A stretch of 64,000 nucleotides of DNA from Chaetorhynchus papuensis (taxonomy: Eukaryota > Chordata > Aves > Passeriformes > Rhipiduridae): positions 154,432-218,431 of the forward strand of contig VWYX01000085.1 in assembly GCA_013396525.1 (NCBI GenBank). The letters run 5' to 3'. The notes below the pieces were generated by a model. That model saw nothing but the letters and a program-made list of their open reading frames with translations, did not search any database and had not been told where the DNA came from. Shown here in pieces: positions 21,013 through 34,458 of this stretch. The position numbers and the translations under genes were made by a program. Position 1 is the stretch's first letter. Each line of letters opens with the position of its first letter.

Positions 21013-24000
21013 AGAAACTTAGAGGACAGAGACAGCTCTTGTTTTGGAGATACAGAATTATGACTTCGTTTCCTATTAATAACTCTACTTTGTAATTGCT
21101 TTTTCTTCAATATCTGCATCATGGACTGCATAAATAAAGGAGAAGCCCTGTAAAGACATGTTGTTTTTCACATACAGTTTTATGAGAAATAATCATAGCA
21201 TCCACAATAACAATAACTGCTCCCTGGTGACCACAGCCCTGGCGCAGCATCCCAAATCTGTATGTCCATACTGGGGAGGTCTGTGAGAGGGAGCAGAGCA
21301 TGCCTTTCCTTACATTGCTGATCTGTGTCCCTACTCTTTGGATAGGGATTGCCACCAAAGCATTTTTTGCTTGCTGTTTCTCAGATATGTCCTTCAATTC
21401 CATTTACTTCAATTCTATTTACATTCTAGCTACAAAGGGCAATGTTACATACCGAATGTAGGCACAGAGATTTTTTCCATGCACAGGAGAAATCGCAGGG
21501 TTTCAATGCCCACGTGTTCGACCTTCAGCTGAAAAGATAACATAATAATGGTGATTGAATGTTCAGCCTGTTTAAATTAGTGACAGCAGTGAGAGATGTG
21601 CATTAGTCCACAATTGGCTTGATGGTACACAGCAGAATATTCTCCCCTTACAAGTTCTCTTTCATCTGACATGATTGCTTTCCCTTTCTGTTCTGCAAGG
21701 CCTCAGCTCCTGGCCTGCTGGGTTTAGAATTAGTCTCCATTAGTCTATTATTTTTCTTTTCAGCAATGACAACCTCTTTAAAACAGGCCCCTTTTATAAA
21801 GATTTTAAAGGTTTTCTGTGGCATTCACTGGAGCCTGACAATTACTAAACCATCAGTAAATTAGCCCTCTTCCTCTTAAAGTCATTGTGGCATTTTCAGG
21901 ATACTGCCTTCCATCCAAGGTCTTTCAGGAACGACTTCTCTCGCTCCTTTCCTCCCCAGACCCCCTGCCCAACCCCCTTCAGCCATACCAAGCATTCCTC
22001 TCCACTCTCAACATAATAATATTTTCAGTGCAAATGCTTCCCAGGCCCTCATACACACACCAGGATATCTCCTCTCACCTCTGAGACCATTGTGGCGAGG
22101 GATCTTTAGCTGTAAGTCACAAAGTGCAAGGTAGATATATGCTGTTATGTGGGGTTTTATAGCAATAAGCACGTAAATACCAAATAAAACGCTATTGGCA
22201 AGGCAGGGATTGAGTAAAAGCTGAGTTCACATCATGTGAGCTGGCCATTTTTAGCTCGGTTTCTGCTGCACTTTCCTGTTTATTAAATATTTTGTTTATT
22301 CTGCTTGTGTTCTTAGTATTTTTCATTATTTTACATGTATTTTGGGAACACTCTCCCTTTGTAATCTATGCAAATGGCTTTCAGAATTACTTCCAAGCTT
22401 CTTATGAAACGTTTTCAAGGGCTTATCAATACTTCTGATTTTCTGTTTTCTTTTTTCTCCCCATTTGATGTCAATAACATTATAATTTCATATGACTTAT
22501 CTCTTTACAGGTTCGGCTCCCATCTGTGTTCAGGCTTTCTCTTAATGTTGCAATTGGATCCTGGTTTTCAAAATTCTATAAAACAACCCAGGTTCTTCTT
22601 CTGACTTCTTAATTTTCCTTTGTAGGGGAAAGGCTGTTCTTGTGCTTCCAGGAGGTTGTTGAATCATTTTGTAGAATGTGAACATGTGGTGCTGCCAGAA
22701 GGTAGGAGGTCAGGAAGCTTCTTGCTGACATGAAATTAATTTCCCTTCCTGATTCATATCCATGTAGTTTAGTCAAAAATGTGTCTGTAGAAGGACTTGG
22801 GGAGTTAGTCTTCATGTATACTTGTGCAGAGCAATGAGTGCAGTTAATCTTTCATAGCTCGGCAGGAAAACAAGGAAAAATGCTTATTTCTTCCAAAACA
22901 ACATGGAAAATTTCTGATTTTGTAGGTCACCCTTGAGTTTTCAAGGGATATTTGACAAGAAGGGAGGTTATAGCTCTTGGCCCTCTCTTGGGCATCGGGA
23001 GAAATGAATATGGTGAGTGTCAGGAAGGTGCAGCTTACAACTGAAGCTTTACTAATGAATATGTTGAAGTCTTGATCCATTCATTCCCTTTTTTCTATCT
23101 TGGATTAAATTTTGATGATAAGATGAACTTCAGAGAAATGTTGTGAATATTAATTAGGGACTGCTGATGGAACACAGGCTGTTTACCATGTGGACTGATA
23201 CATTGGTGGGTACTTTTTTCACATTAACAGTAGAAGTAAACGAACAACCCAGAGAAGAAATCTGGTAATTGCCATGTATCAGTAAATAGGAACAATGGAT
23301 TACCAGAAAATCTTGAATGCATTTCTCCAGAACTGCTAATGAAAAAGCAAAGGCTTTATCTGGAGTGAAAATCTTTAATTTTAGAAAGTTTAATTTTCTA
23401 TTTTAGAATCAATGACTCTTGTTACTGCTGGTGGGCTGAGAGATGTTACTCAGTTTATTTATTCATTATCACTCATGGAGAAAGAGAAGACAGATAAAAA
23501 ATAGTCTTCTTTATCATAACCAATATGAATTTTCCCAATGAATCAGGATTGGATTTTGTAGAAAATTCTGTCTTAGCATTTCCAGGGAACTGATTCTTTA
23601 TTGAAGGGGGGAGAGGGGAAATACACAGCTGCTTTAATTTTACTACCAAAAAAAAAAAAAAATTACTGTATCAATTAAAACAAAGAGAAATTTCTTTTTT
23701 TTTGCCAGTTACAATGACATTTTTATGGTTTATTTTTTTCCACTGAGGATGGTGACCCTTTGTTAAAATATAGTGTGATAGGCTATTATCTTTTTGTCCT
23801 GTAAGGCATATTTATACCTTTTCTGCAGATTGTCTTCTGATTCAGAAAAATTTGTACTGAATCATCATTTGAAGTGCAATTTCATGCCAGTGCAAGGTAC
23901 AAGGTGCATCTTGTAAGCATTGGTGCATCTCTGGAACATTGCCACAGCAGAACCACATGTTTTTTGATTTTGGCATGTTCTTGAAAAGCATTCTCATTTG

Positions 24001-25655
24001 GAGGGACAAAATGTTTCATTATTTAGATCACAGGCATCAGATCAGTGAAAGCTCCAGAATTACTCTGCGTAATCAACTAATTATGTTGCCAGCTGTAGCC
24101 TAAACTAGCACCTTTCATGAGTGACATTAGAAAGCAAAAGGACATTGTTAGGAATTCCTTTAAAAATTATGTTTCTTAGAGCAGAACAATTATTAATTTG
24201 ATCATTAGGTAGATAACAATATATTTTTAATTGAAGTTTGGTGGAGTGTTGTATAGAGAAATCTTTGGATACCTCCCTTTGGTGTCTCTTGAAGTTCTAC
24301 AGAAACCTATGGAAAAATAAGTCTTCTCTGTAATTAAAATTTATGTATTACTTTTTATGGTGTTTTAAGTCTCAGTTCTAAGGAGAAAAAAAAGTGGATG
24401 AATCTCATTAGAAGTAATTCATCCTCCTCCGCATCCTCTTTGTAAAATCTTGTTACCCCCTTTCTCCTAATTTTTAACACGGCAACTGTTTGGTAATAGG
24501 ATCCAATTCCTAAATAATTTTATATGGCTCATCCCATCTGTGCTATGCTGTCCTCAGTACTTCAAGACAGAAAACATACTTCATGATAACAGCTCAAGTG
24601 GGAGACTGCTATGAAAAGATTAAGAACATGTTTCTATTTGCAGTTGTAATGGAAAGTGCAATAAAAATCGCTTGCAGAAATTGCCTGTAGAATACTTTGC
24701 AGTTGCACTTCTGTATACCATTGATTGATTGAATTCATTGTGATGAATATTTAGTGCTTTGAAATCCAATTGCAAGATGGCTCAGACACTTAGGTGAAGC
24801 ACCTGAGGGACTCCAAGGCTTTTTGTTTCTCCCGATGTGCTTGCTAACATGTCTACACCAGCCACTACTGTGGTCCAGAGGGAGCAAGGTCTGCAAGGTG
24901 AAATGCCATCTGATGTCCACACTGCATGCATTCCATGAGTTTTTACTTTGGACTAATTCTTATCTACTTCTGAAATGCCCAGGACTGGGCAGAGTGTGTT
25001 AGAGAGGGTGCAGTAGTGGTGAATTTCCTGTTTTGCATACAGCCTGAGCCGCCTTCCACACTGCCACACAATCCAGGAAAACCGTAGCAGAAAATAGGTG
25101 TAGTGGTGTTAGTAAGGCTCATCCTTACAGTATCTATGTCTCTTTTAATAATTTTTTTCTAAGTCTGCTAAATGTCAAGATGTCACATCATATACAGTAC
25201 AGTTCACACTGTTGGCATGTTTCTTGGCCAAGCCATCTGGGCTGAAATTCCAGTCTCAATGAGAATTTTGCACTCTGGTCAGGGCAAAAAGTTAATTTCT
25301 GGCATATTATTCTCCCTTTTTTGCTTATATTTTCATTTAAACTAAGATTAAAAAAAAGGAGTGCAAACTACTATAGATCTTGTACAGTGATTTTCTTACC
25401 AGATTTCAGATCATCCCTAACTGACAGCATTTTAGGGTGGTTTGTTTGGTTTTAAATAAACATAAAGCAGGTCAAATAAATCAGACAGAATGCTTCAGCA
25501 AGGGATTTAGTTTTTAGCTTAGCTCTTTTTAACAGAAGAAGTCTAAATTATTCCTTTTGGAAAGATTGAGCAAAATACATTTGGGAAGGTAAAAATTATT
25601 TATCAAATGAATTCTTAATGTGTAAATAATTTAAATGTCTCTTATAAAAATCTGT
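21013..25655. other. Long AT-rich noncoding stretch
   Basis: Over 4.6 kb without recognised repeats, RNA genes or exons. Poly-A at 23647-23661 and T-rich runs near 23693 are simple tracts. The frames up to 94 codons have no domain or composition suggesting genes. Confidence 0.5.
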
Positions 25656-25659
25656 ATTA

Positions 25660-25820
25660 GTTTTCTCTTTCTTTAGTCTCCAGTTGTTGTTATAATTGGC
25701 AGCTGTCATTGTTTTAGCCTTTGTTGGAGGCTGTCATAACTACAGGCTTAAAACTCACTTAAAATAAATTAGTCACATTTGGCTAATACAGCTTGTTCAG
25801 CAGTTCACAACACTGGTATC
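25660..25820. promoter_or_regulatory. Candidate enhancer-like motif cluster
   Basis: Two copies of ggctgtcat or gctgtcat (TALE homeodomain core TGTCA) lie within 50 bases, between SOX-type cores (cattgtt and cctttgttg) and next to attagtc/ggctaat. The clustering is suggestive only, since short motifs are common in AT-rich DNA. Confidence 0.15.
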
Positions 25821-28615
25821 TAAATGTACTGAGAATTAAATAAGAGAATAAGTTTGCAAAGACTAAGGTGGCTTCTAAAGGACAATCTTTAAAAAAAATC
25901 TTGAAAATCATCCAGTAAGGCTGTATTTAAACAGTTTTGGTCTAACTCAAAATATTTGAATGTTTCTCTTTATCTGCTCATGTCTGCTCCAGTAGGTAAA
26001 TACCAAAGGAAATGTATTGGGAAAAGCTCCAAAGGTGGAACTGAGCACTAAGCATCTGAATTATGCTGAGAGATAAGCAGGTATAAAGGTTGGGTATTAA
26101 ATAATTCAGTATTACTGACACATAGGCGTTCCTAGTCAGAGACAGTCAGACAACAAGAGGATTTTTCTGTTAGAAAAACAAGCGCCCAAAGCACCCTGGG
26201 GAATCCCTGCATTATACTCGGGATCTTAAAGCAAGTTGACAGTGGCCAAGTCACACAGTCATTCTTGCGACATTCACCAAGAAATGTCTCGGGCTCCACG
26301 AAAAGAAAAAATGAAATATCTTGCTGAAGGAGATTTGGATGCCTCTCCGGTTAGGTGATAGCTAAGCACAGTTCAGGTCCCCCTCAATTTCCATTTTGCA
26401 TGCGGGGGTTAATGGGAGAATGTAAAATTTTGTCCAAAAGCAAGGTAGGCAGCTGTGTCCTGTTCTGAGGCTTTATTACACCAATCTTAATTTGTAAAAC
26501 AAAGATAATAATCTCCAGTATAAATCTTGGTTTTGTTTGCTTTGAAATGAAAGGTGAACCTTCTCTTTGGGTTCAGAGTGGAAGGATCAGACTTAATAAC
26601 ACTTCTGCTAGCACTCAGCTACTACAGGATCAGGTTGTCCCAAGAATTGACCACCTGCCTGGTAAGAGCTAAAATACAAATCACCACCATTCCCTAAAGA
26701 GAACAACTTTCCAAGACCTTGACCAAATAGCACCACAAATTTTTTGGTTACCTATTTTGCCATGTGTGAGTTTTTTTTGGTGGGCGGCGGGGCAAAATAG
26801 TGGAAAAAAAGACAAAACCAAGAGTTTTTTTAAACAGTGATATGAGCTTAGTAGTCTTCCCCAGAGAGTACTCTTTTTGCTTTACATATGAATGACTCTA
26901 ATCACCTCTGGGATGGCTTCTTAATGCATATTTCTATTTTGCATCAGGAAGGGAAAAACGTATAAATAAAACTCCCAAAGGTGGAGAAAGACTTATCATT
27001 TGAACTAAATAATGAAGGAAGGAGCACTGTGAACAAGGAAGAAAAAAATGCACCAAAAAGAATATTAAATCAGAGATGGTGACATGATAAAAACATAAAA
27101 CCTGTAGGTTTTATTATTCATCACTTACCGTTATGGAAATGTATGCAGTGGCTCCAGTATGATGCATGCAAATCCTCGACCCATTCTTCTGACATTCACT
27201 GTCTGCATGATTTTCATTAACCCCACCTTTTTAGGTCAGCTTCAAGTGTTTCTGTAGTCATATTTAAACTAAGAAACAAAGAGAGAGTATGAGGCAGAAG
27301 TGCTCCTACTGTAATGCAGCATGATGGTAGCTGTTACCAGAAACCATGGATGCAGGAGCTGAGATCTCCTGATGTGTGTCTAAGTCTCCTGGTGATAAGG
27401 TGGGAAGATATGAAACTGGTGCCATGTGTAATGAGCTTGTCATTAATTTCTTTGGTATATTTTCTCCCAGTTCCCTACTCACATAGCTCCTTACTCTTGG
27501 AGGGCTGTAGTGGAAAGGTAGCTGGGAAGTACTATCAATTTCCATCTGCACAAATTTTTCTGAATGTCTCTGTTAGAAGGACAGACCTCCCTCCACTGCC
27601 TCATTTAGTGAAGTGGGGAGTTTAGCTAATCAGCTCCAGGGGCATTACTCAGAAGCAGAATTCATAGCCATTTCTGTTGAGTACCACAATGATGAACCTC
27701 CCTAAAAGAATTTATTCTAGAGCTTATTCTATGATTAGTTGCTAATCTGCTATTCCCACTCTTAGATAGAAGATCACACATACTGTCATTCTCTCTAGCC
27801 TCTAATACACAGTGTGACATACCTGCTTGTGGAAATACTTCATTTTGACAAAGACATTCTAAACATATCCTAGAGAAGCAATGGCATTTCCCAAACACTT
27901 TTCAAATGCTTATGGCCTTTAGTCTCAATGCATACTGAAATACAGTGGTGGAGCTGTAGTTTCTGAGAAATGTCAAGTCAATAGCATGGTCAAAGCACTG
28001 AAATCCTGCCCTACAGGAGATGCTAAAATTTCAGAAATTTGCTCCCACCCTGAATTAGGATGAAAGCCATTTTGAGACTCTTCACAAGTCTGAAAAGTCT
28101 GCAAATGTTACTCTGATTAACGACATCCTTTTGATGATCTACAGATTACTGAAAGGTTGTATTGATAAAGTTGATAGCAATTTCATGACAAATGCCTTGA
28201 CTCTGCACAGATTCCTACAGACTGCTTCATCTGAGAACCAGAAACTTGTTGTAAATGTTAAAATTTGTGCTAAAAAGGTGGTTTAGTTAAAACTGAAAAT
28301 TTTTTTGTACATTACATGCTAATTTTGGTGCTAAAGAGTGACATACTACTAGTGCTAGAAAGCTTAGCAGTCTGATGTGTGCCTGAATACTTATTATAAA
28401 TTTATGAATACAGAAATTATATGGACATTTGTTTCTGTAAAAACGCTTGTGAGAATATAATATACCTGTATTATTTTATATTTTCCACCAGTGAAAAAGA
28501 AGACAGAATGTGGAAAAATTGAATAATATAATGAGGTAAAAAATATAATCAAAATGTGTTGTGATGTGTGGAAACAGAGGGTTGGTACCTTACAGCTATC
28601 CATGTGTGGCTGTAA
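25821..28615. other. Noncoding stretch, nothing identified
   Basis: No recognised repeats or exons. A weak MIR-like phrase (ttgtaaaacaaagataataat) occurs near 26494 but is too short to call. Confidence 0.45.
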
Positions 28616-28619
28616 AGCC

Positions 28620-28785
28620 AGGGAAAAGTGAGAGAAGCTGAAGAATCTGTGGTGTCCTCCACAGGCTGCAGTGTGAGTATCTGCTCCACCACGATCCTCT
28701 GTGGGCTGCAGGAGAATCCCTGCTCGGGTGCTTGGGGCACCTCCTCCCTTTCCATCTCTCAGCCTGGATTCAGCAGGACTGATTC
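28620..28785 (-). mobile_element. Fragment of avian ERV LTR
   Basis: The minus strand matches the inner part of the same LTR family as the complete copy at 33.4-34.5 kb. Shared text includes ggaggaggtgcccca, then gattctcctgca and gtggagcag in the same order. Only about 160 bases survive. The 68-codon minus-strand frame at 28549-28755 is LTR sequence, not a gene. Confidence 0.7.
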
Positions 28786-31220
28786 TCTTTCATTTAAATG
28801 TGCATATACAGAATGAAACTGAGACAGGGATGCTCCACTTTACTGTCAGCATCTCCCAGAAACAGCTTTAGCAGCCTGTGAATACCAGCTAATGCCTCAG
28901 TCCCTGTGAGAAAAATTATATATAACTTAACATTTAGAACACTGGATGAGTGGAGTGGAAAAATTGTAATTTTCATTTGGAGGAAAAAAATCAAAGAGCC
29001 AAAATCGTTTCAGGAATGTTTCTGGTTGTCTGCACACATGATTAGCTAATGAGTCAGTGTCTGTGGAGCAAAATATTAAAACAGGCAATGCACTGCATTA
29101 CACTGTGCATCAGTAAGTGGCACGAGCAAGAAAACAGTACAGTTAGCACTGGCACAGCAACACAAACATATAGTGTAGGCCACTAGACCCATTTTAAGCT
29201 TTTAACTAGCTATGTGGAATTTGCCTTTATTCTTTTTTTTATTTCTTATTTTCCTCAAAGAGTCAGAATATGGTTCGTAAATCCAGCACCTACATCCAAA
29301 GTTCTTGGTGTTCCTCATAAAACCACTGGACCGTTTCTGAGTTTCCAGAACAAATCAGGTTCTTTGGCCATAATTAGGACACTGGTCTGATTAAAAGCAG
29401 ACTGGATTTTCAGTGCTTACTCCATTGATGACTTTTGCGTTTTATGTAATGGCTTTTTCACTTTAAATCCATAAATGATGATTTTTTTCCTTGATCTTGG
29501 AGCAAAACTACCTGGAGATGATGCGGGTTTGAGAACCTTGAATGAAAGGATTCACCTCCTCACAGCACTTCACATAATTTGCAGTCCCTGGGGAGTGGTA
29601 GAACTTGGAAGTCAGTCAACACTGCCTGCTGGTTAGGCTTCTGTAGCTCTTGCCAGCCTTCATAGATACCAACATTTAGCTGTCATCACCCTTCACACAG
29701 AACAGGTGACTGCTGAGGGTTGCCAATGCCCCTGCAGGGAGTGAGTCTCTGTCACACTGCACAAAAAACCTGACTAAAGCTGTGTTTGAAAGAATCACCA
29801 AGATGTGGACAAGAAGGTGGGATCGCTGATGTGCCTTTTCTTTGTCTCAAACACACAAGCTTTTTACTTCTTAAAAAAAAAATACATTATTAATGTCTTT
29901 GCTTTGCTTTAGGTATAAATAATTAAGAGATATTTTGCCTCTTACCTCTAGTTGTTTTCTGCTACACGAAATCATTCCAAAGGTCATGACAAATTGTTGC
30001 AAGAACAACATTTAGATCACAGAAAAATTTAAAAGAGTTAGGACCTAACAATTAAGCATTTTTATTTCCTAAACTAGGAAAATACATTTTAACTGGGAAA
30101 TATATTTTAATGAGAACAGTCTTTCCAAATGCATGTGAAATTGAGCAAGACAAAATTTTGGTTTTGCCATGCACCAGTTGGGACCGACTTCATGCTGCCC
30201 TATGTGCAGGTGCAAGAATATGAGTCATGAAGTCAGTTCACTGACAGCCACACTCAGACTCTCACACTGGCAGTGTAAGAATAAGGGGAATGAAACTTGT
30301 ATTGTAAGGCAAAGCTAGCCAAAGATAGCTATTGTGACAAAAGCATATAAACATCTTGGTTAAAACAAAACTGGTTCTGTGATTTTGGGAATGTAACAGC
30401 AATACAACTGTGAGACCATCTGCCATTTTGGCTTCATACAATGCTGCAGGCCATTATAAAAATGGGAATATGTCTCCTGAAAAAGCCAACTTGTTGAACA
30501 ATATAGCAAGGTGTCCTTTAAAACTGGTAGTATGACTGACATTCCCATTAAGAGTCTTGAAGAAAGAGAATGAATTTGAATAAACCTGGAGAGTGACTTC
30601 CTGACCACCTGTATTGTTTCAATGTGTCATAATGCTAAAGACTATTTCTTCATCATATACATTTAGCAAAACAAGACGGGTCAAAGCATATAGTATTTCA
30701 TAGGAATATTAAATATGCCTCTAGTCTCCACTCTAAAATGGGTTGTGACATCTGTGCTGGTAGGGTTGTTGCCAGTCTTGTTGGTTTTGTCAGACTAAAG
30801 GACAAATCTCTTTTTGTTCCTTGGTAAAGCCTTTCAGAAACTTGGCTTATCAGTACCAGAGAGAGTTGTCCAGCTACTTTTAGAATCTTGTGGTATTTTC
30901 AGGTGGATTGTCTGAATCTGCTTATCTGTGAAACTGAGAAGTGATGAGATTTGCTTACAGTTTTCATCAGATTTCAGGAGAAAGTTATGCACTCACTCCT
31001 TCTTGGAATGTCTTCTGGGCTCCAGTCTTAGAGGCATTGGCTTTTTATTCTGAGATTTTTTAAAAGAGAACTGTTTTTGCCTCTGCAGCTGATCCTTGGC
31101 AAAGTTTAATGGTGCTTCAATACCTGTGTAACTTCTGCTGCTACCATAAAAAACTTTCTTGTAGATGGAGACTAGTGTTACAAAAAGATCCACTGCGTTT
31201 GTGCTTGAAGTGTCCGTAGA
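28786..31220. other. Noncoding stretch, nothing identified
   Basis: AT-rich with a poly-A run at 29873-29882. A motif like a LTR promoter (gacaaaagcatataaac) lies near 30336, without further LTR similarity that I can see. Confidence 0.45.
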
Positions 31221-31221
31221 C

Positions 31222-31369
31222 ATTCATGAAATCTTAGAACGGTTTTGGTTGGAAGGGACACTGAAGATCATCTAGTTCCAGCCCTGCTCCAGCAGGTTCC
31301 AACCTTCCACCAGACTGGGTTGCTCAGAGCCCCGTCCAGCCTGGCCTTGGACACTTCCAGGGGTGGAAT
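31222..31369 (-). mobile_element. CR1 LINE 3' end, antisense
   Basis: Antisense CR1 tail: ttttggttggaagggacac, agatcatctagttccag, gggttgctcagagcccc and agcctggccttggacac. It ends abruptly at about 31369, so roughly 150 bases of the element remain. Confidence 0.92.
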
Positions 31370-33370
31370 GCTCTTTTGTAGAGCATAACCACCGTCATGT
31401 TAGGCTAGTGGGTTTGGTCATCAAATACTCTTGAGTTTTGAAAAATTTGTCTTTGTTAGTTACTCAAAAATGGCTTCTTAGCAAAAGGAAGTACAACACA
31501 ACGGGGTCTTTAAAACTTAAATTCAGCTCATAGTTACAAGGTGACAGTTTACACCCGTCTGGACATGAATGACATTTTTCACTATATTCTTTGTGCTGTG
31601 TACAGTGACTGTGTCAGGGACATTAGCATCCTAGTGAAGAGTTACAGTTAGAGTCTCTCTACACAGTATATCATAAATGTTACACAGGATTAAATTTCCT
31701 TCTACCAGTAGCCTTATTGCTGTGCTGTGCAGTTGAAGGGCACTATGGGTATGTGTGAAAGACACTTTGCTGCTAATGTTTGTTGACTACTATACACAGC
31801 CAGATCAGGTCCCCAGACATGAATGTTACACACCAGCAGGATCTCAACTCTGTATTCTGATGGGTACTATTGATAAAGATACTATAGATCAAAGTATCCC
31901 AAATTCTGCATACTTATGTACTCACTACTCAGTCTTCTTGTGTCATGGTTGGTTTCTCAATCAATTGAATTTATCTTTGCTGTGATAAATAGACTTGTAA
32001 TTAATTTTTGTGGAATGATGAAGTATTTTGCACTCTGGTTGTAAATAAATTAATTTCCATGTGATTTACTGGTTAAAAGAGAGGAAATAGTTGTGCTTTA
32101 GATATGAAATCACTAAAATAATATTGATTGAGCAGATATAAGACTTGTCTCTTAAACTGGGTCTACATTTTTTCACTGTTACGTCTTCTGAAAAAAATTA
32201 TGTATTGAAGTGCATAAATTAATTTTGTTCTTCTTTCTTTCCTTCTACCTGTGAGAGAGACAATAGTTAAAGATGCAAAGTGAACCTAAATGCATGGTTG
32301 GAGAATTGCATCAGTTTCCCTGGCATCTCAGGATTTAAGGTGCCTCTATTGTGACCAGTTCCAGTGCTGCATCAGGTGTCCTGTATTTATAAAAATAATG
32401 GAATGAAAAACCTCATAAGAGTAGTAATGGCATTCTAATGTGAAAAGACTGTCCTGGCTCTGCTCCCTGATGTAAGAGCAAGGAGCAGGAGAGGATTAGC
32501 AACTTCAGCTTTTGACTGCAGTGAAGTAAAAGTGAGAAGCTATGAAACAGAATGTGGCATGAAGCTAATGGAAAGTATGTTGAAAGGGTGAAAGCATAGA
32601 TGAGGACTGGAGGGCCAAAGAGCTGAAGTTATACAGATGTGTTTGAAACATCAAAGTCATGAAGTATGGAACAAAAATAGAGTCCCAGAGAGCTGCTCTT
32701 CCATAGCGATGTGATGGCTTTTTGTCTCCAGCACATAAAATCAATGACAGCGCTAGACAGTGACTTTAGTTTTGATCAAAGCTCAGTGATAATGGGTGGC
32801 AATACAAATGATTATTCTATAATGACAGCGGGAAATATAGGTGAAGACACAGACTCAGATCTAGTGACTTGAGAGCAGGGCCGAAGTGATGGGAAGACAG
32901 CCAGAGGCCCATGAATAAACATCCTTGACATGCAAGGGAACAATAACAAGACAGGTACTGCTGATTATCTTTAGGTGTGTATTGAGGGTTCAGAGCTGCA
33001 AATCAGTTGTCGTATAGACAACCATGAATGCAAATCGAATAAATTATGCTGTGTGCTATCCCAAAATATGAAGAGCAAAACTGGCTCAGCTCTTTCTGAG
33101 TTTGATTGCACAAAGAAATATTTACTGATTGGTGCACTAACTGTATCATGCCTAAGAAAAGAGGTTTCTGCTGTTCTAAAGAACATCCAACTCTTTGTAT
33201 GCCAAGGATGGAAACCTCTCAAGTACAACTGGTGAGAGGGTAGAGTGTTTCAGACATATAACAGAGGATGTGATAGACCACTCCTTATATAATCCACAAC
33301 CACTGTGGGATTTATTAACATCCTTCTCCTTGTGTAGGAGGCAGCAGCAAGGTTGTAACATCTGCAGCCA
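31370..33370. other. Noncoding stretch with a motif-rich patch
   Basis: Mostly featureless. The patch at 32725-32900 has two tgacagcg words, a gatcaaag (TCF/LEF-type core), and caatacaaatgattatt. This is the only hint of regulatory sequence. Confidence 0.4.
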
Positions 33371-33377
33371 GTAAGAA

Positions 33378-34458
33378 TATTTGGGTTTGTATTAGGCTTG
33401 TGTGGCCAGCTTTTGGTAGCAAGGGGGCTACAGGGGTGGCTTCTGTGAGAAGCTGCCAGAAGCTTCCCTGTGTCTGGTAAAGTCACTGCCAGCCAGCTCC
33501 AAGACCTGCCACTGACCATGGCCAAGCCAACTGGGAATCATAGTAATGCCTCTGTGATAACAGATTTAAGAAAGAAAAAAAAGCCATTGTGCAGCTGTAA
33601 TTGTGCTCAGAGAAGAGAGGATTTACAATATGTGAGAGGAACAGCTCTGCAGAAACCAAGGTCAGTGGAGAGAAAACAGGAGGAGGTGCCCCAGGCACCA
33701 GAGCTGTGATTCTCCTGCACCTCCTCCGTGGTGCAGACCCAGGTGAAGCAGGTGTGCTCCTGCACCAGTGGAGGTCAGTGGGGGTAAAGAGATCCACCTG
33801 CAATGGAGAAGACCCATGCTGGAGCCAGTGGAAAGAAGGCTGTGGCCCCGTGGGAAGCCCATGCTGAAGCAGGCTCCTGGCAGGAACCTGCAGACCTGTG
33901 GAGAGAGGGGCCCACGCCAGACCAGGATTCCTGGCAGCACTTGCAACCCTGTGGGGGACCCACCCTGGAGCAGCCTGTTCTTGAAGAGCTGCACCCCGTG
34001 GAAAGGGACCCCCTCTGGATCTGTTTGTGAAGAACTGTAATCCACAGGAAGGACTCTGGAGTAGTTCATGGAGAGCTATATCCCATGGGAAGGACCTCAT
34101 GCTGGAGCAGGGGAAGGACTCCTCTCCCTGGGGAACAGTGTGTGATGAACTGACCATAACCCCATCTCCCTCTGCCTCTTACAAGGTACAGGAAGGAGGG
34201 AGGGGTGGGGGGAAGGTGTTGGTAAGATTTAATTTTACTTTTCATTATATTGCTCTAATTTTGAATTGTTATAAATTCAATTGATTTCTGCAAGTCAAGC
34301 CTGTAATGCCCATGACATTAATTGATGAGGGATCTCTCCCTGTTCAGTTCATGAAGCTTTTGTTATGTTTTCTCTCCCCTGTCCCATTGTGGAGGAGAGT
34401 GACAGAGTAGAGTATCTCTGGTGGGTGTCTGGCATCCAGACAGGGTCAAATCACCGCA
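33378..34458 (+). mobile_element. Solo LTR of an avian endogenous retrovirus (~1.08 kb)
   Basis: A long LTR of a family widespread in bird genomes, in sense orientation. Its 5' part reads ggcttgtgtggccagc, ggctacaggggtggcttc and gagaagctgccagaagc. The centre is a series of related units of the form cctgca...gtggag...ccatgctggagcag. Then come gtgatgaactgacca, gggaggggtggggggaagg, the R-region polyadenylation-like ataaattca near 34271, and the 3' part gagtgacagagtag and ctggcatccagacaggg. No gag, pol or env sequence follows, so it is a solo LTR. Boundaries are approximate and I could not find a clear target duplication. Frames of up to 224 codons on either strand lie inside it and are not genes. 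Confidence 0.88.

Noticed and set aside
26480..26520. MIR-like phrase
   Set aside because: The similarity covers only about 20 bases and A-rich text of this kind is common.
33483..34157. 224-codon minus-strand frame
   Set aside because: It lies wholly inside the solo LTR, antisense to it, and reflects the LTR's repeated units.
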